From Chrysogorgia sp. JL179-B06 (lineage: Eukaryota > Cnidaria > Anthozoa > Scleralcyonacea > Chrysogorgiidae), in the NCBI GenBank assembly GCA_035772405.1, contig JAYKKM010000225.1, positions 1,414,501-1,478,500 on the forward strand: 64,000 bases of DNA. Direction: 5' to 3'. The position numbers and the translations under genes are program-made. The notes beneath the pieces are model-generated. The model made no database searches and had not been told where the DNA came from. It was given only the letters and a program-made list of their open reading frames with translations. Shown piece by piece: positions 13,793 to 24,364 of the stretch (positions within the stretch are counted from its first letter, which is position 1; each line of letters opens with the position of its first letter).

Positions 13793-14032
13793 CATTGGAC
13801 AACCGAATATACCGAAGGAAGACAGCTTGGCATCGTTTGCTGTCAAATCAGCGTACAGTTACCGTTTGTTTGTTTTATACAGCGTACTATTAAAAGACGT
13901 TCGTGAAGCGTTGGACCGTAGTACTTGAATTAAAAGTCTATCGATGACAAGCGAACTCGAAAACCAAGGTCAGACTTTTCATTTCTAAGTAATTTACCGA
14001 AAGTTGTAGAATATAGTCCCTTTGTCGTTAAT

Positions 14033-14894
14033 ATGACAACAGTTAATTCCGAAAGCGAACAGATTATGCCGGTCGAAAGTATCGACGGCGACAGCGAATC
14101 CGACAAGAACAATACTCCCACAGAGTCTAGTCATGAAGGTATGTCGAAACAGTTTGGTGAAACTCTTCTCCAATTACGAAAGCAAAAGAGAATCGGAAAA
14201 AACCAGATTAACAAAAACGAAACATCGACTGCGAAAATTGTGTTTATCAAAAGAGCCTGTACCTGATGAAATCGAATATTGTGTGCAAGAAATGTGGACA
14301 CTCTTAGAAGAGACCCAGCTCATTTTAGACGAACTGAGTACGTTACTTCTACAAATACATGACAAGGAGTTATATAAAGAAACCATGAAGGAATCGGACA
14401 CTTTACAGCAGGAAATACAGCAAATTATTGAACAGGCACAAGAAAAGTTAGAGATTACAGAATCCCAATCCATTGGGACAAATGTTAGTACAGTGGGGAT
14501 GACAACTGCTCAGCCGACGACACCGACCCCTCAAATTTCCGCGACACTAGCCAGTGAATCGCCTGGCCCAGAGAGTGGCAGTTTAAACCAGCTACCCTCA
14601 AATGTAGAGAGCTCATCCTTCAATCGGCACTTGAAACCGTTGACCATCCCGACCTACGATGGAGATAAGACACAGTTTGAGGCCTTTTGGGGCCTCTTTC
14701 AGAGCTTGGTGGATTCTTCAAAGGAGCCTGTCAACATAAAGATGGCGAGGTTGCGACAAAGTCTAACCGGGAGAGCCAGAGAGGCTATCAGAGGCCTAGG
14801 AGTCTCAGAGCCCGAGTATCAAGAGGCAAAAGAAATCATCCAGTCGAAGTTTGGTGGACGTCGAAGACAGTTAAGGGTTACATGGAAGAGCTAG
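14033..14894 (+). pseudogene. gag: gag region of the BEL/Pao element, frameshifted
   Basis: The first ATG in context is at 14033. The frame is lost at about 14200, at a run of six A, and continues one frame over until about 14870, after which the long pol frame resumes. The two shifts compensate each other. The middle part has an acidic coiled-coil-like stretch (14280-14460), a Pro/Thr/Ser-rich linker, and then the conserved capsid-like block LTIPTYDGDKTQFEAFW near 14640-14690 (DUF1759-type of BEL/Pao Gag). It forms particle structure in the family. The shifts may be real decay or consensus error. Confidence 0.82.
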
Positions 14895-17800
14895 AAAGAT
14901 GGCCAGTAATGCGTGGTAATGATGTGGAAGCTTTCGAAAGATTTACCGATCTTGTAAGAGTAACGGTGGTAAAGCTGCAAGCGGAAAACCGCGACGGTGA
15001 ATTAGGAGCAGGTTCTCTCCATATTATGCTAGTTAAAAAGTTGCCTGATCGACATATCGAAAGGTACAGCAGATGGCTTGGAGAGAAGGACCGTGAACAA
15101 TCCGTCATTAACTTCAGAGATTGGCTGAAAGAAGAAGCTAAATTCAAGGTAGAAGCGCTAGAGATGTCCCACGGCGTACAACGTAGCTCTCTAGGAGGTG
15201 GGGACCACGATCCACAGCATAAGTACGAGAGAAACAAACGAAGAACGGCGTTTACATCGCGTACAGATGGCAAAGAATCACCTGGTGGCTTCAAAAACCG
15301 ATCATGCAGTGGCTGTGGTGAAAGTGACCACAGAGTTTGGAAGTGCGACCAATACCAAGAAATGTCTGTGGATGAACGGTGGCGACTAGCGAAAGAGAGA
15401 AGATTATGTTTTCGCTGCCTTGGCAATGACCACGAAGGCAGAGATTGTAAAAGGTCAAAGAAATGTGGCATTGATGGCTGTCTCCTCACCCACCACCAGT
15501 TACTTCATGATTCTAAATTCACAGAAAAACGACTCCGCCAAAGACAACCTTCTCCAAGAGAAGGTACCGACCCGAGCGTCTCCTCACGGGAGGGGGTAGA
15601 AAAGGCTGACTCAAGAGTGAGTATGACAACCAACGACCAACCAGCTGATGAGACTTATTCATTAAGGACTATCGCAGTATGGATCAAGGCCAACAGCAAG
15701 AAAGTGAAAGTAAACGCCATTCTTGATGATGCTTCGAATGAGACCTTCCTTAATGAAGAAGTAGCAGGCATGCTGGGAATACAAGAGCCATACGAGAAGG
15801 TTAAAGTCCACGTTCTAAATGACGCAGTGGAAACATTCAGATCGATGCCAGTAACCGTGGAAATAGAAAGTGTGAATGGGCAGTTCAGAAAAGCGATTAA
15901 AGTCAAAACGTGCCCAAGAAAGGTCACCGGTTCATATCGTGTGAGAGACTGGAAAGAACACGCCAAGAGATGGCCTCACTTGCAACAATGCGACTTTCCT
16001 AAACCAGCAAAAGAAGGGATTGTGGATTTGCTCATCGGAGTGGACAACGCCGACCTGCATTATTCAATGGTGGACATTCAAGCAGCGAATGGGGGACCTG
16101 TAGCTCGACGCGGGCCGCTTGGATGGACATGCATTGGAACATCGGACAAGGAATCGTCGGCCAGGTCACACACAATTCGCGCCTTTCTGTCTAAGCAAGC
16201 GACCGCCCCTCCGGATGAAACATGTTGCGACATCGACCAAAGTCTGAAGCGATTCTGGGAGATCGAGAATTTTGGAACAGAAACGAGAGAAGCCACAATC
16301 TCCGTTCCTTGGAAAGAGGACAAGCCAAAGCTCCCGCACAATCGTCAAGTAGCAACTTCTCGACTCTACAGCGTTGAAAGAAATTTGAAAAGGAATCAGT
16401 TCGTTGCAACCGAGTACCAGAAGACCATCCAGGATTATATCCAGAAGGGCTACCTCCATAAGATTCCTCAACATGTAGAGTCTCCTCAAGAAGCTTGGTA
16501 CCTACCTCACTTCCCTATCGTCCGAATGGATAAGTCCACTACAAAGGTGAGGATCGTCTTCGATTGCTCCGCAAAGTGCGAAGGAATATCCCTCAACGAC
16601 GTCATTCACGCTGGCCCGAAGCTTCAAAGAGACCTCTTTAACGTACTGATTCGTTTCCGCCGCAAACCGATTGCACTAGCCTGTGACATTAAAGAGATGT
16701 TCCTCCAGATTGAGATAGATGAGCAAGATCGCCGTTACTTTCGCATCCTTTGGCGAGACCTTGACACCAATCAAGAGCCGCAAGAGTATGAATTTAATAG
16801 AGTCGTATTCGGAAAGAATTCAGCGCCCATGGAATCCCAATTCGTTTCGCAGGAAAATGCTCGTCGTCATCAAAACCTGTACCCGGCGGCGGCTGAAACC
16901 ATATTGAAATCCACCTACATGGACGACTCTCTTGATAGTGTCTCGGAGGAAAAACAAGGGATCGAACTGTATCACCAGTTAAAGCAACTCTGGGGAATTG
17001 CTGGGATGCAAGCTAGGAAATGGATTTCAAACTCCCCTGCAGTCATGGCAGCCATCCCACCAGAAGATCACGCTTCTCAGCTGACCATAAACGAAAGTCA
17101 GGATTCTGTTTCAAAAACACTGGGCCTTGTGTGGAACAGCACCGAAGATATATTCATGCTCCCCGTCGTACCTCCGCCTTCTGCGTTAAAGATTACCAAA
17201 CGCAACGTCTTAAAGAAAATAGCCACAGTGTTCGACCCACTCGGATTCGCCAGTCCATTTGTGGTGATAGCCAAGATTCTCCTCCAGAAACTGTGGTCTC
17301 GAGGATACGGATGGGACGAACCTGTGATTGACGAAATCTCCAACAAAATCAACAGTTGGTTTGCTCAATTGTCAACCCTTGGGGAAGTTAAAATACCACG
17401 AAGCCTATGTGAATCCAAGCCAACTGAATCGACCGAAGTGATAACGTTCGTTGATGCATCACAAGATGCATATGGAGCAGTAGCTTACCTTCGACATAGA
17501 TACGAGGATGGAACAGTAACAAGCAGGTTGATTGCATCCAAAACCAAAGTCGCTCCTTTAACTCCGATTACTGTACCAAGGTTGGAACTCATGGCCGCCA
17601 TTTTGGGATTACGTTTGACAAAGACAATCGTCAAGGCTTTGGAGTTGACCATGAAAGAAGTAACATTCTACTCTGACAGCATGGATGTCCTATGGTGGAT
17701 CCGCGGAAGGGGAAAAGACTTTCGCTCATTCGTAGCCAACCGAGTTGGGGAAGTGCAGATGTGCTCAGAACCGTCCCAGTGGCAGCATGTCTCAACCAGC

Positions 17801-18094
17801 GAAAATCCAGCGGACCTGTGTACTAGAGGCGCCAGTCCGAATCAGCTGAAGGAAAATCCGTTTTGGTGGGAAGGGCCGAATTGGATAAAAAAGGACCGGG
17901 ATGAATGGCCAAAGATGAAAACCCAACCAGTTCAGCGGGAGTTAAAAGAAACAAAGCCAAGAAGCAAGAAGTCAAACGGGCCAACAACATCGTTGTTGGT
18001 TTATCAGCCAAAAGTCGTACGGTCAAAGAAAAGTCAAAGAGTATTCCTGAATGGAGATTGGATCCTCGACGATTCTCTAGTTGGACAAGATTAG
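14687..18094 (+). CDS. pol: BEL/Pao pol: zinc knuckles, protease, RT, RNase H (1135 codons)
   Basis: The longest frame in the window. Its first ~60 residues are out of the true frame; homology starts near 14870. Zinc-knuckle cysteines begin at about residue 207 (CSGCGESDHRVWKC, then CFRCLGNDH). The retroviral-type aspartic protease is at about 343 (AILDDASNETF, with DDAS in place of DTG, usual for BEL/Pao). The reverse transcriptase includes FDCSAKCEGISLND and the catalytic YMDD near residue 744. RNase H starts near 921 (FVDASQDAYGAVAY), with its second acidic cluster at SDSMDVLWW. The frame is lost near 17.95 kb, before the integrase. Enzymes needed for cDNA synthesis look intact. Confidence 0.93.
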   Translation: MGPLSELGGFFKGACQHKDGEVATKSNRESQRGYQRPRSLRARVSRGKRNHPVEVWWTSKTVKGYMEELERWPVMRGNDVEAFERFTDLVRVTVVKLQAENRDGELGAGSLHIMLVKKLPDRHIERYSRWLGEKDREQSVINFRDWLKEEAKFKVEALEMSHGVQRSSLGGGDHDPQHKYERNKRRTAFTSRTDGKESPGGFKNRSCSGCGESDHRVWKCDQYQEMSVDERWRLAKERRLCFRCLGNDHEGRDCKRSKKCGIDGCLLTHHQLLHDSKFTEKRLRQRQPSPREGTDPSVSSREGVEKADSRVSMTTNDQPADETYSLRTIAVWIKANSKKVKVNAILDDASNETFLNEEVAGMLGIQEPYEKVKVHVLNDAVETFRSMPVTVEIESVNGQFRKAIKVKTCPRKVTGSYRVRDWKEHAKRWPHLQQCDFPKPAKEGIVDLLIGVDNADLHYSMVDIQAANGGPVARRGPLGWTCIGTSDKESSARSHTIRAFLSKQATAPPDETCCDIDQSLKRFWEIENFGTETREATISVPWKEDKPKLPHNRQVATSRLYSVERNLKRNQFVATEYQKTIQDYIQKGYLHKIPQHVESPQEAWYLPHFPIVRMDKSTTKVRIVFDCSAKCEGISLNDVIHAGPKLQRDLFNVLIRFRRKPIALACDIKEMFLQIEIDEQDRRYFRILWRDLDTNQEPQEYEFNRVVFGKNSAPMESQFVSQENARRHQNLYPAAAETILKSTYMDDSLDSVSEEKQGIELYHQLKQLWGIAGMQARKWISNSPAVMAAIPPEDHASQLTINESQDSVSKTLGLVWNSTEDIFMLPVVPPPSALKITKRNVLKKIATVFDPLGFASPFVVIAKILLQKLWSRGYGWDEPVIDEISNKINSWFAQLSTLGEVKIPRSLCESKPTESTEVITFVDASQDAYGAVAYLRHRYEDGTVTSRLIASKTKVAPLTPITVPRLELMAAILGLRLTKTIVKALELTMKEVTFYSDSMDVLWWIRGRGKDFRSFVANRVGEVQMCSEPSQWQHVSTSENPADLCTRGASPNQLKENPFWWEGPNWIKKDRDEWPKMKTQPVQRELKETKPRSKKSNGPTTSLLVYQPKVVRSKKSQRVFLNGDWILDDSLVGQD

Positions 18095-19529
18095 TCCACA
18101 TCTATACGCCAGAGTGAGCAGAGTGTTGCATAACATGCAACGCAGTGGGCTTCAAAAAATAACCAGTTTAGAGTTACATCCGCAAGAAGTAAAAGACGCC
18201 CAAGAAGAAATTATAAAAACGGCTCAGAAGGAAGCTTACCCAGAAGAGTACAAAGCGTTGGCTAAAGGCCGACCCCTGTCGGTGAGTAGCCAGCTGATCA
18301 AGTTAAACCCTCGTATAGAAGAGAACCGTCTCATCCGATCCGATAGTCGTCTAAAGTTCGCCGAATATTTGCCTTTCGACACCAGGTTTCCCATAATATT
18401 GCCTCGAGGGCACTGGGTAACGAAACTAATCGTGAGACATTACCATGAACAGGCCAACCACAACGGTGGAACCAATTTCATCTTAGCCCAACTCAATCAA
18501 CGATACTGGATCGTAGCTGCGAGAGAAGAAATACAAGAAGGGGAAAAAGCCTGCAATGAATGTAAAAGAAAAAAAAAAATGCGCTAAACAAGTCATGGCC
18601 CCGTTACCAAGCGTCAGGTTGCGTTTTACTTATCGTCCGTTTGACCAGACCGCCGTTGATTTCGCAGGACCGTTTATCACTAAACAAGGTCGTGGAATTA
18701 GACGTCAGAAGAGGTGGTTGTGCGTATTCACCTGCCTATCCGTAAGAGCTGTCCATCTAGAACTGGCCTGGGGTTTAGATACCGACGCCTTTTTGAATGC
18801 GTTCACTCGATTTACAAGCCGTAGAGGAGTACCCAAGGAGATGGTGAGTGATTGCGGAACGAATTTCGTTGGAGCTGCAAACGAATTAAAAGAACTCCGA
18901 AATCAGCTGGACGAGAAGAAGATACAGCAAACTACGGTGGATAAGGGAGTCAAGTGGATATTCAATCCGCCAGCTGCTCCACACTTCGGTGGAGCACACG
19001 AAATTATGGTGAAAGCCGCTAAACTAATGGAGTATTGGGAAATAGCGAAGTTACTGACGAAGAATTAATTACCGCCCTATGTGGAGTGGAAGGTCTGATT
19101 AATTCAAGACCACTAACGTATCAGACTGCTGATTCACGCGACGACACGCCTCTTACTCCAAACCACTTTCTACATGGGCAGATGGGTGGTGACTTTGCTC
19201 CTGAAACTGAACTGACAACGTTCAACCCTAGTAAGCGGTGGAGAAAGGTTCAATAATTAATCTCAAGAGTGTGGCAAAGATGGATATCCGAATACCTGCC
19301 ACTATTACGAGCGCGTCCTAAATGGAATGAAATTGTGTCCGATTTGAAACTTGACGATGTGGTCCTGGTACTTCAACCTGATTTGCCGAGAGGACGTTGG
19401 CCCCTTGGTCGTATCGTAAAGACATTTCCAGGAAAAGACGGACACACCCGCGTAGCAAAAGTTCAGTGTGGTCTGAGGTCATTCATTAGACCCATCCACA
19501 AACTCGTGCCATTGAACATTGAACGTTAA
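18050..19529 (+). pseudogene. BEL/Pao integrase region, frameshifted, one stop
   Basis: Homology continues from the pol frame after shifts near 17.95 and 18.09 kb. The zinc-binding HHCC part lies at 18.43-18.57 kb (HYHEQANHNGG, then CNECK). A shift occurs at the A-rich tract around 18570-18580. The catalytic core has its first Asp in QTAVDFAGPF (~18655), the second in SDCGTNFVGA (~18850) and the Glu in GGAHEIMVKAAK (~18995), a complete DDE triad. Another shift lies at about 19022, and a TAA stop at 19254-19256. The C-terminal part runs to 19529. As read here it cannot yield a working integrase. Confidence 0.88.
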
Positions 19530-19568
19530 GAGAACTAAAAGTCACACTGTGGAAGAACTTGCCAGTGT

Positions 19569-19580
19569 GGGGAGGGGGAA
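19569..19580 (+). other. Polypurine tract
   Basis: GGGGAGGGGGAA immediately precedes the right LTR; in the family it primes plus-strand DNA synthesis. Confidence 0.85.
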
Positions 19581-19771
19581 TGTTGAGAAGAGAGAGTTTA
19601 TTTATGTTAATTATTTACTGTTGACCGAGCGAAGACTGGATTGTGACCGAGCAAAAGACTGGAGAGAGCGAGGTCCTCGAGGTCGAGAGATAACTTTATA
19701 CGAGCTTTGTAAACCGTTTTTATTGTCTGTGTTTTAATAAATAATTCATAAAAACCACCGACAGCCGAACA
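19581..19771 (+). repeat. 3' LTR of the BEL/Pao element
   Basis: 191 bp, TGTTGAGAAG to CCGAACA, one base different from the left LTR. It contains the AATAAA signal used for transcript 3' ends. Confidence 0.95.
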
Positions 19772-20229
19772 ACAAGAGTTTCTGACTTTGAGTCATTATC
19801 CGCAACATAAACTTCTAAAGATAACTGGGAACTTTTTGCATATTTGTGAAACAGAGTTGTTTGATGATTTATTAGGCAAAACCTGTGACTGTGCATGGAC
19901 ACTTATACTAAATAACTACAAACTATAAACTGGTGAATCGCATAACGGTTAATGATCACATCGACTTTATTTTGCATTATATTTGCAATAACACAATAAA
20001 CAATACAAGCAAAAATAAAACAAATGACAAATATTACAGTTACCTCAATACATTTAACGTATTTCAGTCACTGATTTCAATACAGCATTCATATATAACC
20101 TATGAAAACGACAACGTTCTTCGTGCTTCTTTTGGCTTCGATTATCGTGGAAATTGTAGCTTGACGTTGTTTGAGAGATTGTTTTCGAGTTTGTGCTGGG
20201 CTGTGACAAAAAAGCTGTTGGGATCTATG

Positions 20230-20810
20230 ATGGAACAAGATACTTCGCAGCCACATAACTTCGAACACTTCCAAGCAATCGCTGGCAAAAACACTTCGCT
20301 TTATAGTCACGAAAAAGTTGTCGTGATCTGATGCAACAAGATACTTCGCAGCCACATAACTTCGAACGCTGGCAAAAACACTTCGCTTTTATATAGTCAC
20401 GAAAAAGTTGTCGGGATCTATGATGGAACAAGATACTTCGCAGCCACATAACTTTGAACACTTCCACGCAATCGCTGGCAAAAACACTTCGCTTTATTAG
20501 TCACAAAAAAGTTGTCGTGATCTGATGCAACAAGATACTTCGCAGCCACATAACTTCGAACGCTGGCAAAAACACTTCGCTTTTATATAGTCACGAAAAA
20601 GTTGTCGGGATCTATGATGCAACAAGATACTTCCCAGCCACATAACTTCGAACACTTCCAAGTCACGAAAAAGCTGTCGGGTCTATGATTCAACACGAAA
20701 GATACTTCCCATGCAGCGACATAACTTTGAAGTTTGAACACTTCCGTCTTCCAAGCAATCGCTGGCAAAAACACTTCGCTTTTAGTCACATGCCTCAGTA
20801 CGAGGCAGTG
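20230..20810. repeat. Minisatellite with alternating ~101/92-bp units
   Basis: The phrase TACTTCGCAGCCACATAAC starts at 20241, 20342, 20434 and 20536, with decayed forms at 20628 and about 20703. Spacing alternates 101, 92, 102, 92, then 75, so the real unit is a ~194-bp dimer. Each unit also has GGCAAAAACACTTCGCTTT and TCACGAAAAAGTTGTCG. Minus-strand frames through it are by-products of the repeat. Confidence 0.88.
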
Positions 20811-20829
20811 CCCCAGTTTCGCAAAGCCT

Positions 20830-21995
20830 GTTGGGGCCATATCTCGACCAAAAAAATACGACCAAAAAGAAAAATAATAAAGGCGGAACCTAGACTCGGC
20901 TAACGCCCGAGTAACAAGACGCCCGCTAGGCGTTAACTCGAGCTACTTAATTAGTGGACAAATTAGGGACATATGGCGCGCATATTGCCTGTGGAGATGG
21001 GTTATGCAATGGAATTAGAAAACCCGCTCACTAATTGTCTTATATTACAAAGGATAATTTTTATTTTTTTATTTATTAATATTATACATGTATGGAGAGC
21101 TTATAATTCATTTACTGTACATGGTATTTTGCTGTCAATTATTAAACTGAAGTGAAGTACATGACACTGTCACTATTGTGACATTTTGTGTACATATTAT
21201 TACTCGGGCCGTAAGCACGAGTCTTAGTTTCACCTCTGTTATTATTATTATTATTAGTATTATTTTTGGGGTTCCGCAAATCTGCAAAATTGCGCAATAA
21301 TAGTTCCCAGGCTTTTGCGAACCGGCGAGGCATGTTGCGGGCACATTTGAGCCAAATTCGACATCTTTGCTTTTCGTCGAGTTGTTCTTTGACCATCTTT
21401 GAAAGAGTGTCGATTGTGAATACGCTCACCATGTGCTTACAACTCGCTGATCCAGACCTATACTAAAAGATGACGAGCGATTTTGGAACGGGTTGGTCGT
21501 TGGTCCGCGATCTTGATAACCGTACGCTGATACTCGATCAAATCTATGTTTACATATTTTATTGAATTGATCAAACTTCAAACTTATGCTTAAATGTGTT
21601 ATTGAATTGTACTGAAAAATGTTGCTCAAATGCTGTAAATCGAAGAACGAAGAACATTGATGAAGACTCTTCGAGAACTTTGAAGTGACAGGTATAAAAC
21701 ATGCTGTTGTTGTGATGCCGTCTACCGTCGACGAGACTCAATATATGAACGCTTACCCTGTATGGAAATACGTTTAATACATGTACTAAGGTAACTGTAA
21801 TATTTTTTATAAGCTTTATTGCCTGTATTGTTTATTGCGATGTCATACAAAATAAAGTCGATGTTATTCAACAGTTTATTGTTTTATATACATGTGATTT
21901 CATATTTATATCCGGTCGATCATTGATCATAAATAAGTGACTATGCAGTACATTCACAGAGTCTCATTTACAATATTGACAATTTAGATTCATTT
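20830..21995. other. No gene seen; one dispersed motif
   Basis: At 20893-20947 is the CGAGTAACAAGACGCCCGC / TAGGCGTTAACTCGAGC motif shared with 9.94 kb and 23.3 kb. The rest has only short, unsupported frames and an ATT trinucleotide run near 21238-21262. Confidence 0.5.
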
Positions 21996-21996
21996 G

Positions 21997-22309
21997 AGGC
22001 TGGTTTCTAAGTTTCTTTGAGTTCTACTTTGATCACATAACTTTGAAAGGTGTTTACACTGACAAATACTTTGATCAAACTATACAGTTTGATAGTTTGA
22101 TCAAATAAACTTTGATAGTGACAGTGTCAACCAGGGTTTAAGGCTGGTTTATACTATCAAAGTTTCTTTTATCAAAATATAGTTTGCTCAAAGTGTTTGA
22201 TAGTGTAAACATCTTTCAAAGACTGTACGGTTCCTTTTAAGTTCATTGATCAAATTAGAACATGCTCAATCTACTTTGATCAAAGAAACTTTGACAGTGT
22301 AAACCAGCT
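21997..22309. mobile_element. Two adjacent MITEs with TGATCAAAG motifs
   Basis: The second copy (22142-22309) starts GGCTGGTTTATACTATCAAAG and ends CTTTGACAGTGTAAACCAGC. The first (21997-22137) has matching but more diverged ends. Both are filled with TTTGATCAAA-type subterminal repeats, as in many non-autonomous DNA transposons. No coding capacity. Confidence 0.65.
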
Positions 22310-22458
22310 CAACAGACCATAAACCACAGGTGTATGCTTGACAATTTTTTGTAGTTGTTTAAAGTGCCTGTTTCTATGGAAACAAGTTACTTTGTGTTTA
22401 TATTGGAGTCTAGCTACTTTTTAGGAAATTTCTCCCCAGTCTTGTTTTATATTACTTA

Positions 22459-22640
22459 CATATATCAATCGAACCAATACATCATTGTAATCTCCACTCT
22501 CCTTCTGAGTCTCGGTAGCTCAATGGTTAGAGCGTCTCACTAGCAATCAGAAGGTTACAGTTTCGATTCCTGTCTGGGACTCAGAATAATTTTTTTGAGG
22601 ATATAAGCTTGACGATCGTCTATGTATCATCTGATTATTA
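22459..22640 (+). repeat. SINE-like repeat A, best-preserved copy
   Basis: Leader TATCAATCGAACCAATACATC, a tRNA-like head and a tail containing AAGCTTGACGATCGTC are all shared with the copy at 8.5 kb. Confidence 0.75.
22509..22581 (+). ncRNA. tRNA-like sequence with AGC anticodon position (SINE head)
   Basis: Exactly 73 nt can be folded as a cloverleaf: acceptor GTCTCGG/CTGGGAC (all seven pairs, two wobbles), D stem GCTC/GAGC, anticodon stem TCTCA/TCAGA with one mismatch, loop CTAGCAA (AGC at 34-36), T stem ACAGT/CCTGT with one mismatch and loop TTCGATT. A and B box promoters are good. Because its flanks recur elsewhere it is most likely the head of a SINE, although a functional tRNA origin cannot be excluded. 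Confidence 0.6.
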
Positions 22641-24364
22641 TTTTCATTATCACAATTATTATTATCACATCTCTTTGATGTTACTGTATAAAGAAACACT
22701 ATAATTTTCGATTTAAAACATGGGACGTTTTGGTTATCATGAAAACCAGAACTAGTACCATACTTGCAAAAAGCATCAAGTGCATTTGTTCCATTATCAA
22801 ATTGTTGTGTGAAGTTTTAAAAGTGCAGTTCTGTTTTTCCCCACGTAATCTCAGGCATAACATAGTGCAGTTTTACCAAATTATTATGGCATCATTATTA
22901 TATATCTTTTTTCAGTTACCAGTATTTTTATTAGTAGAAGTTTTAGTTATATAAAGGATTGCAAGTGGATTGCATTTGGATTGCTAATAAAGCTATCACT
23001 ATTCACTATATATAATCATAGTTGGTCAATCAAGACATGGTCAATGAGATATGGTCTGGAAACTTGGCAAACTTCAAAACGGTTAACAAATGATCTACGA
23101 TTAATGTCAGGCTGTACCTCACCATGCATAAGTTTATTACTCAGGCTACCTGTTGTAGCACTGAGTCTAGGTTTTGGCAGTCTTTCTGTGTTATTTTCCT
23201 TTCTATATGTTGCAATAATGGCTGACTCAGCAGTTATACCCTATTGTACATAGTTCCCTGCGCAGGCTAAAGTAGCCCGAGTTAACGCCTAGCGGGCGTC
23301 TTGTTCTAGTTAATTTCAGTTGCTATTTATATCCTGTGTTGATAGTGTTCACAATTTTCATTTTTTAAAACTTGTCTCGAGATGCAAAACTGTTTTGATG
23401 GTGTTCACAATTTTTCATTGGATATTTGGACCAGGTAATGATTTATTTATGGCATAATCAGATAATTTGTAATTGCCATGGCAACAGAACATGTTCATCC
23501 TTTAGCTGAAGACAGTCACACTGTTTATGTTCGATATATTCAGACCATTTTTGTTAATTTATAGTCTTCTTTAACAACTCCACATGAAAATTATTTATAA
23601 AAGAGAGATGTACCAGGGCCGTAGCACGAGTCAATTGGGGGGGGGGGGGGGAGGGACATTTTTTGAAATTAGGATCTCTTAAATAGGCTTTCCTGACTTC
23701 TAAGAGTAATTTCCAGCAAGTTTAAATGGATCTAAACTGGCATGAAATTGCCAGAGCAAATTATTGGCCCCCCTGGCCCCACCCCCTGCTACGGCCATGT
23801 GTAGGAATGACAATGGCTTTGACCTTTATTGACAGACGACAGTCGCTTGGTTTGATAATGGGAATGTTACAATCACAATGCATTCCATCGATTCCATCAA
23901 GCATGTGGTTAAAGCAAAGTTATTTTGGTGGACATTGGAATAACGGTAATTTCTTTGGCTGCATGAATGGCGATTTGAAATTCCACTGAGTTTGTAATCA
24001 TGATATTTTCAATGGCCATATTATGCTAGTGATTAAATTATGCCAGGGAAGTTCTGTCTCTGTTGACATTGTGGACTGCATTGATGATTGATGTGGACTG
24101 CATTGATTAGCACTTTACTCCACACTCCAGTGTTAATTTGTCTCATGCTCTTTCATTATATAATACCAGTTATGTCAAAGTCATTTAATAGCAGAGTACT
24201 AAGTAATTAATTGGTGGTTGATGGTTTGACCAACTGCCACAACTTCAACAGCATAGAAAACGTGAGTTAAAAAAGCTACGTGTGCATACAAGGACTTAAT
24301 TGTGATTTTCAACATGTTTCACACTCGATATCTCTAACGAAAAAGAGTTGATAGGTAAGGCATA
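22641..24364. other. No gene seen; foldback fragment and dispersed motif
   Basis: Contains the inverted copy of the GACGCCCGCTAGGCG motif at 23266-23310, a G14 run at 23638, and a short foldback at 23613-23799 (CAGGGCCGTAGC / GCTACGGCCATG), probably a MITE. No frame or splice pattern convinces me. Confidence 0.45.

Larger units (their letters stand above)
13584..19771 (+). mobile_element. BEL/Pao LTR retrotransposon, complete LTR to LTR
   Basis: A 6.19-kb element bounded by two 191-bp LTRs, with a primer-binding site after the left LTR, a polypurine tract before the right one, and internal sequence coding gag, protease, reverse transcriptase, RNase H and integrase in BEL/Pao order. Flanks read ACAGG on the left and ACAAG on the right, an imperfect 5-bp target duplication of the size expected for this superfamily. 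The internal region is interrupted by at least six 1-nt frameshifts and one stop, described under the coding entries. Such elements replicate through an RNA intermediate in cytoplasmic particles. Confidence 0.95.

Noticed and set aside
22509..22581. Functional tRNA-Ala gene
   Set aside because: It folds well, but leader and tail are shared with the copy at 8.5 kb, so it is a SINE head; kept as tRNA-like.
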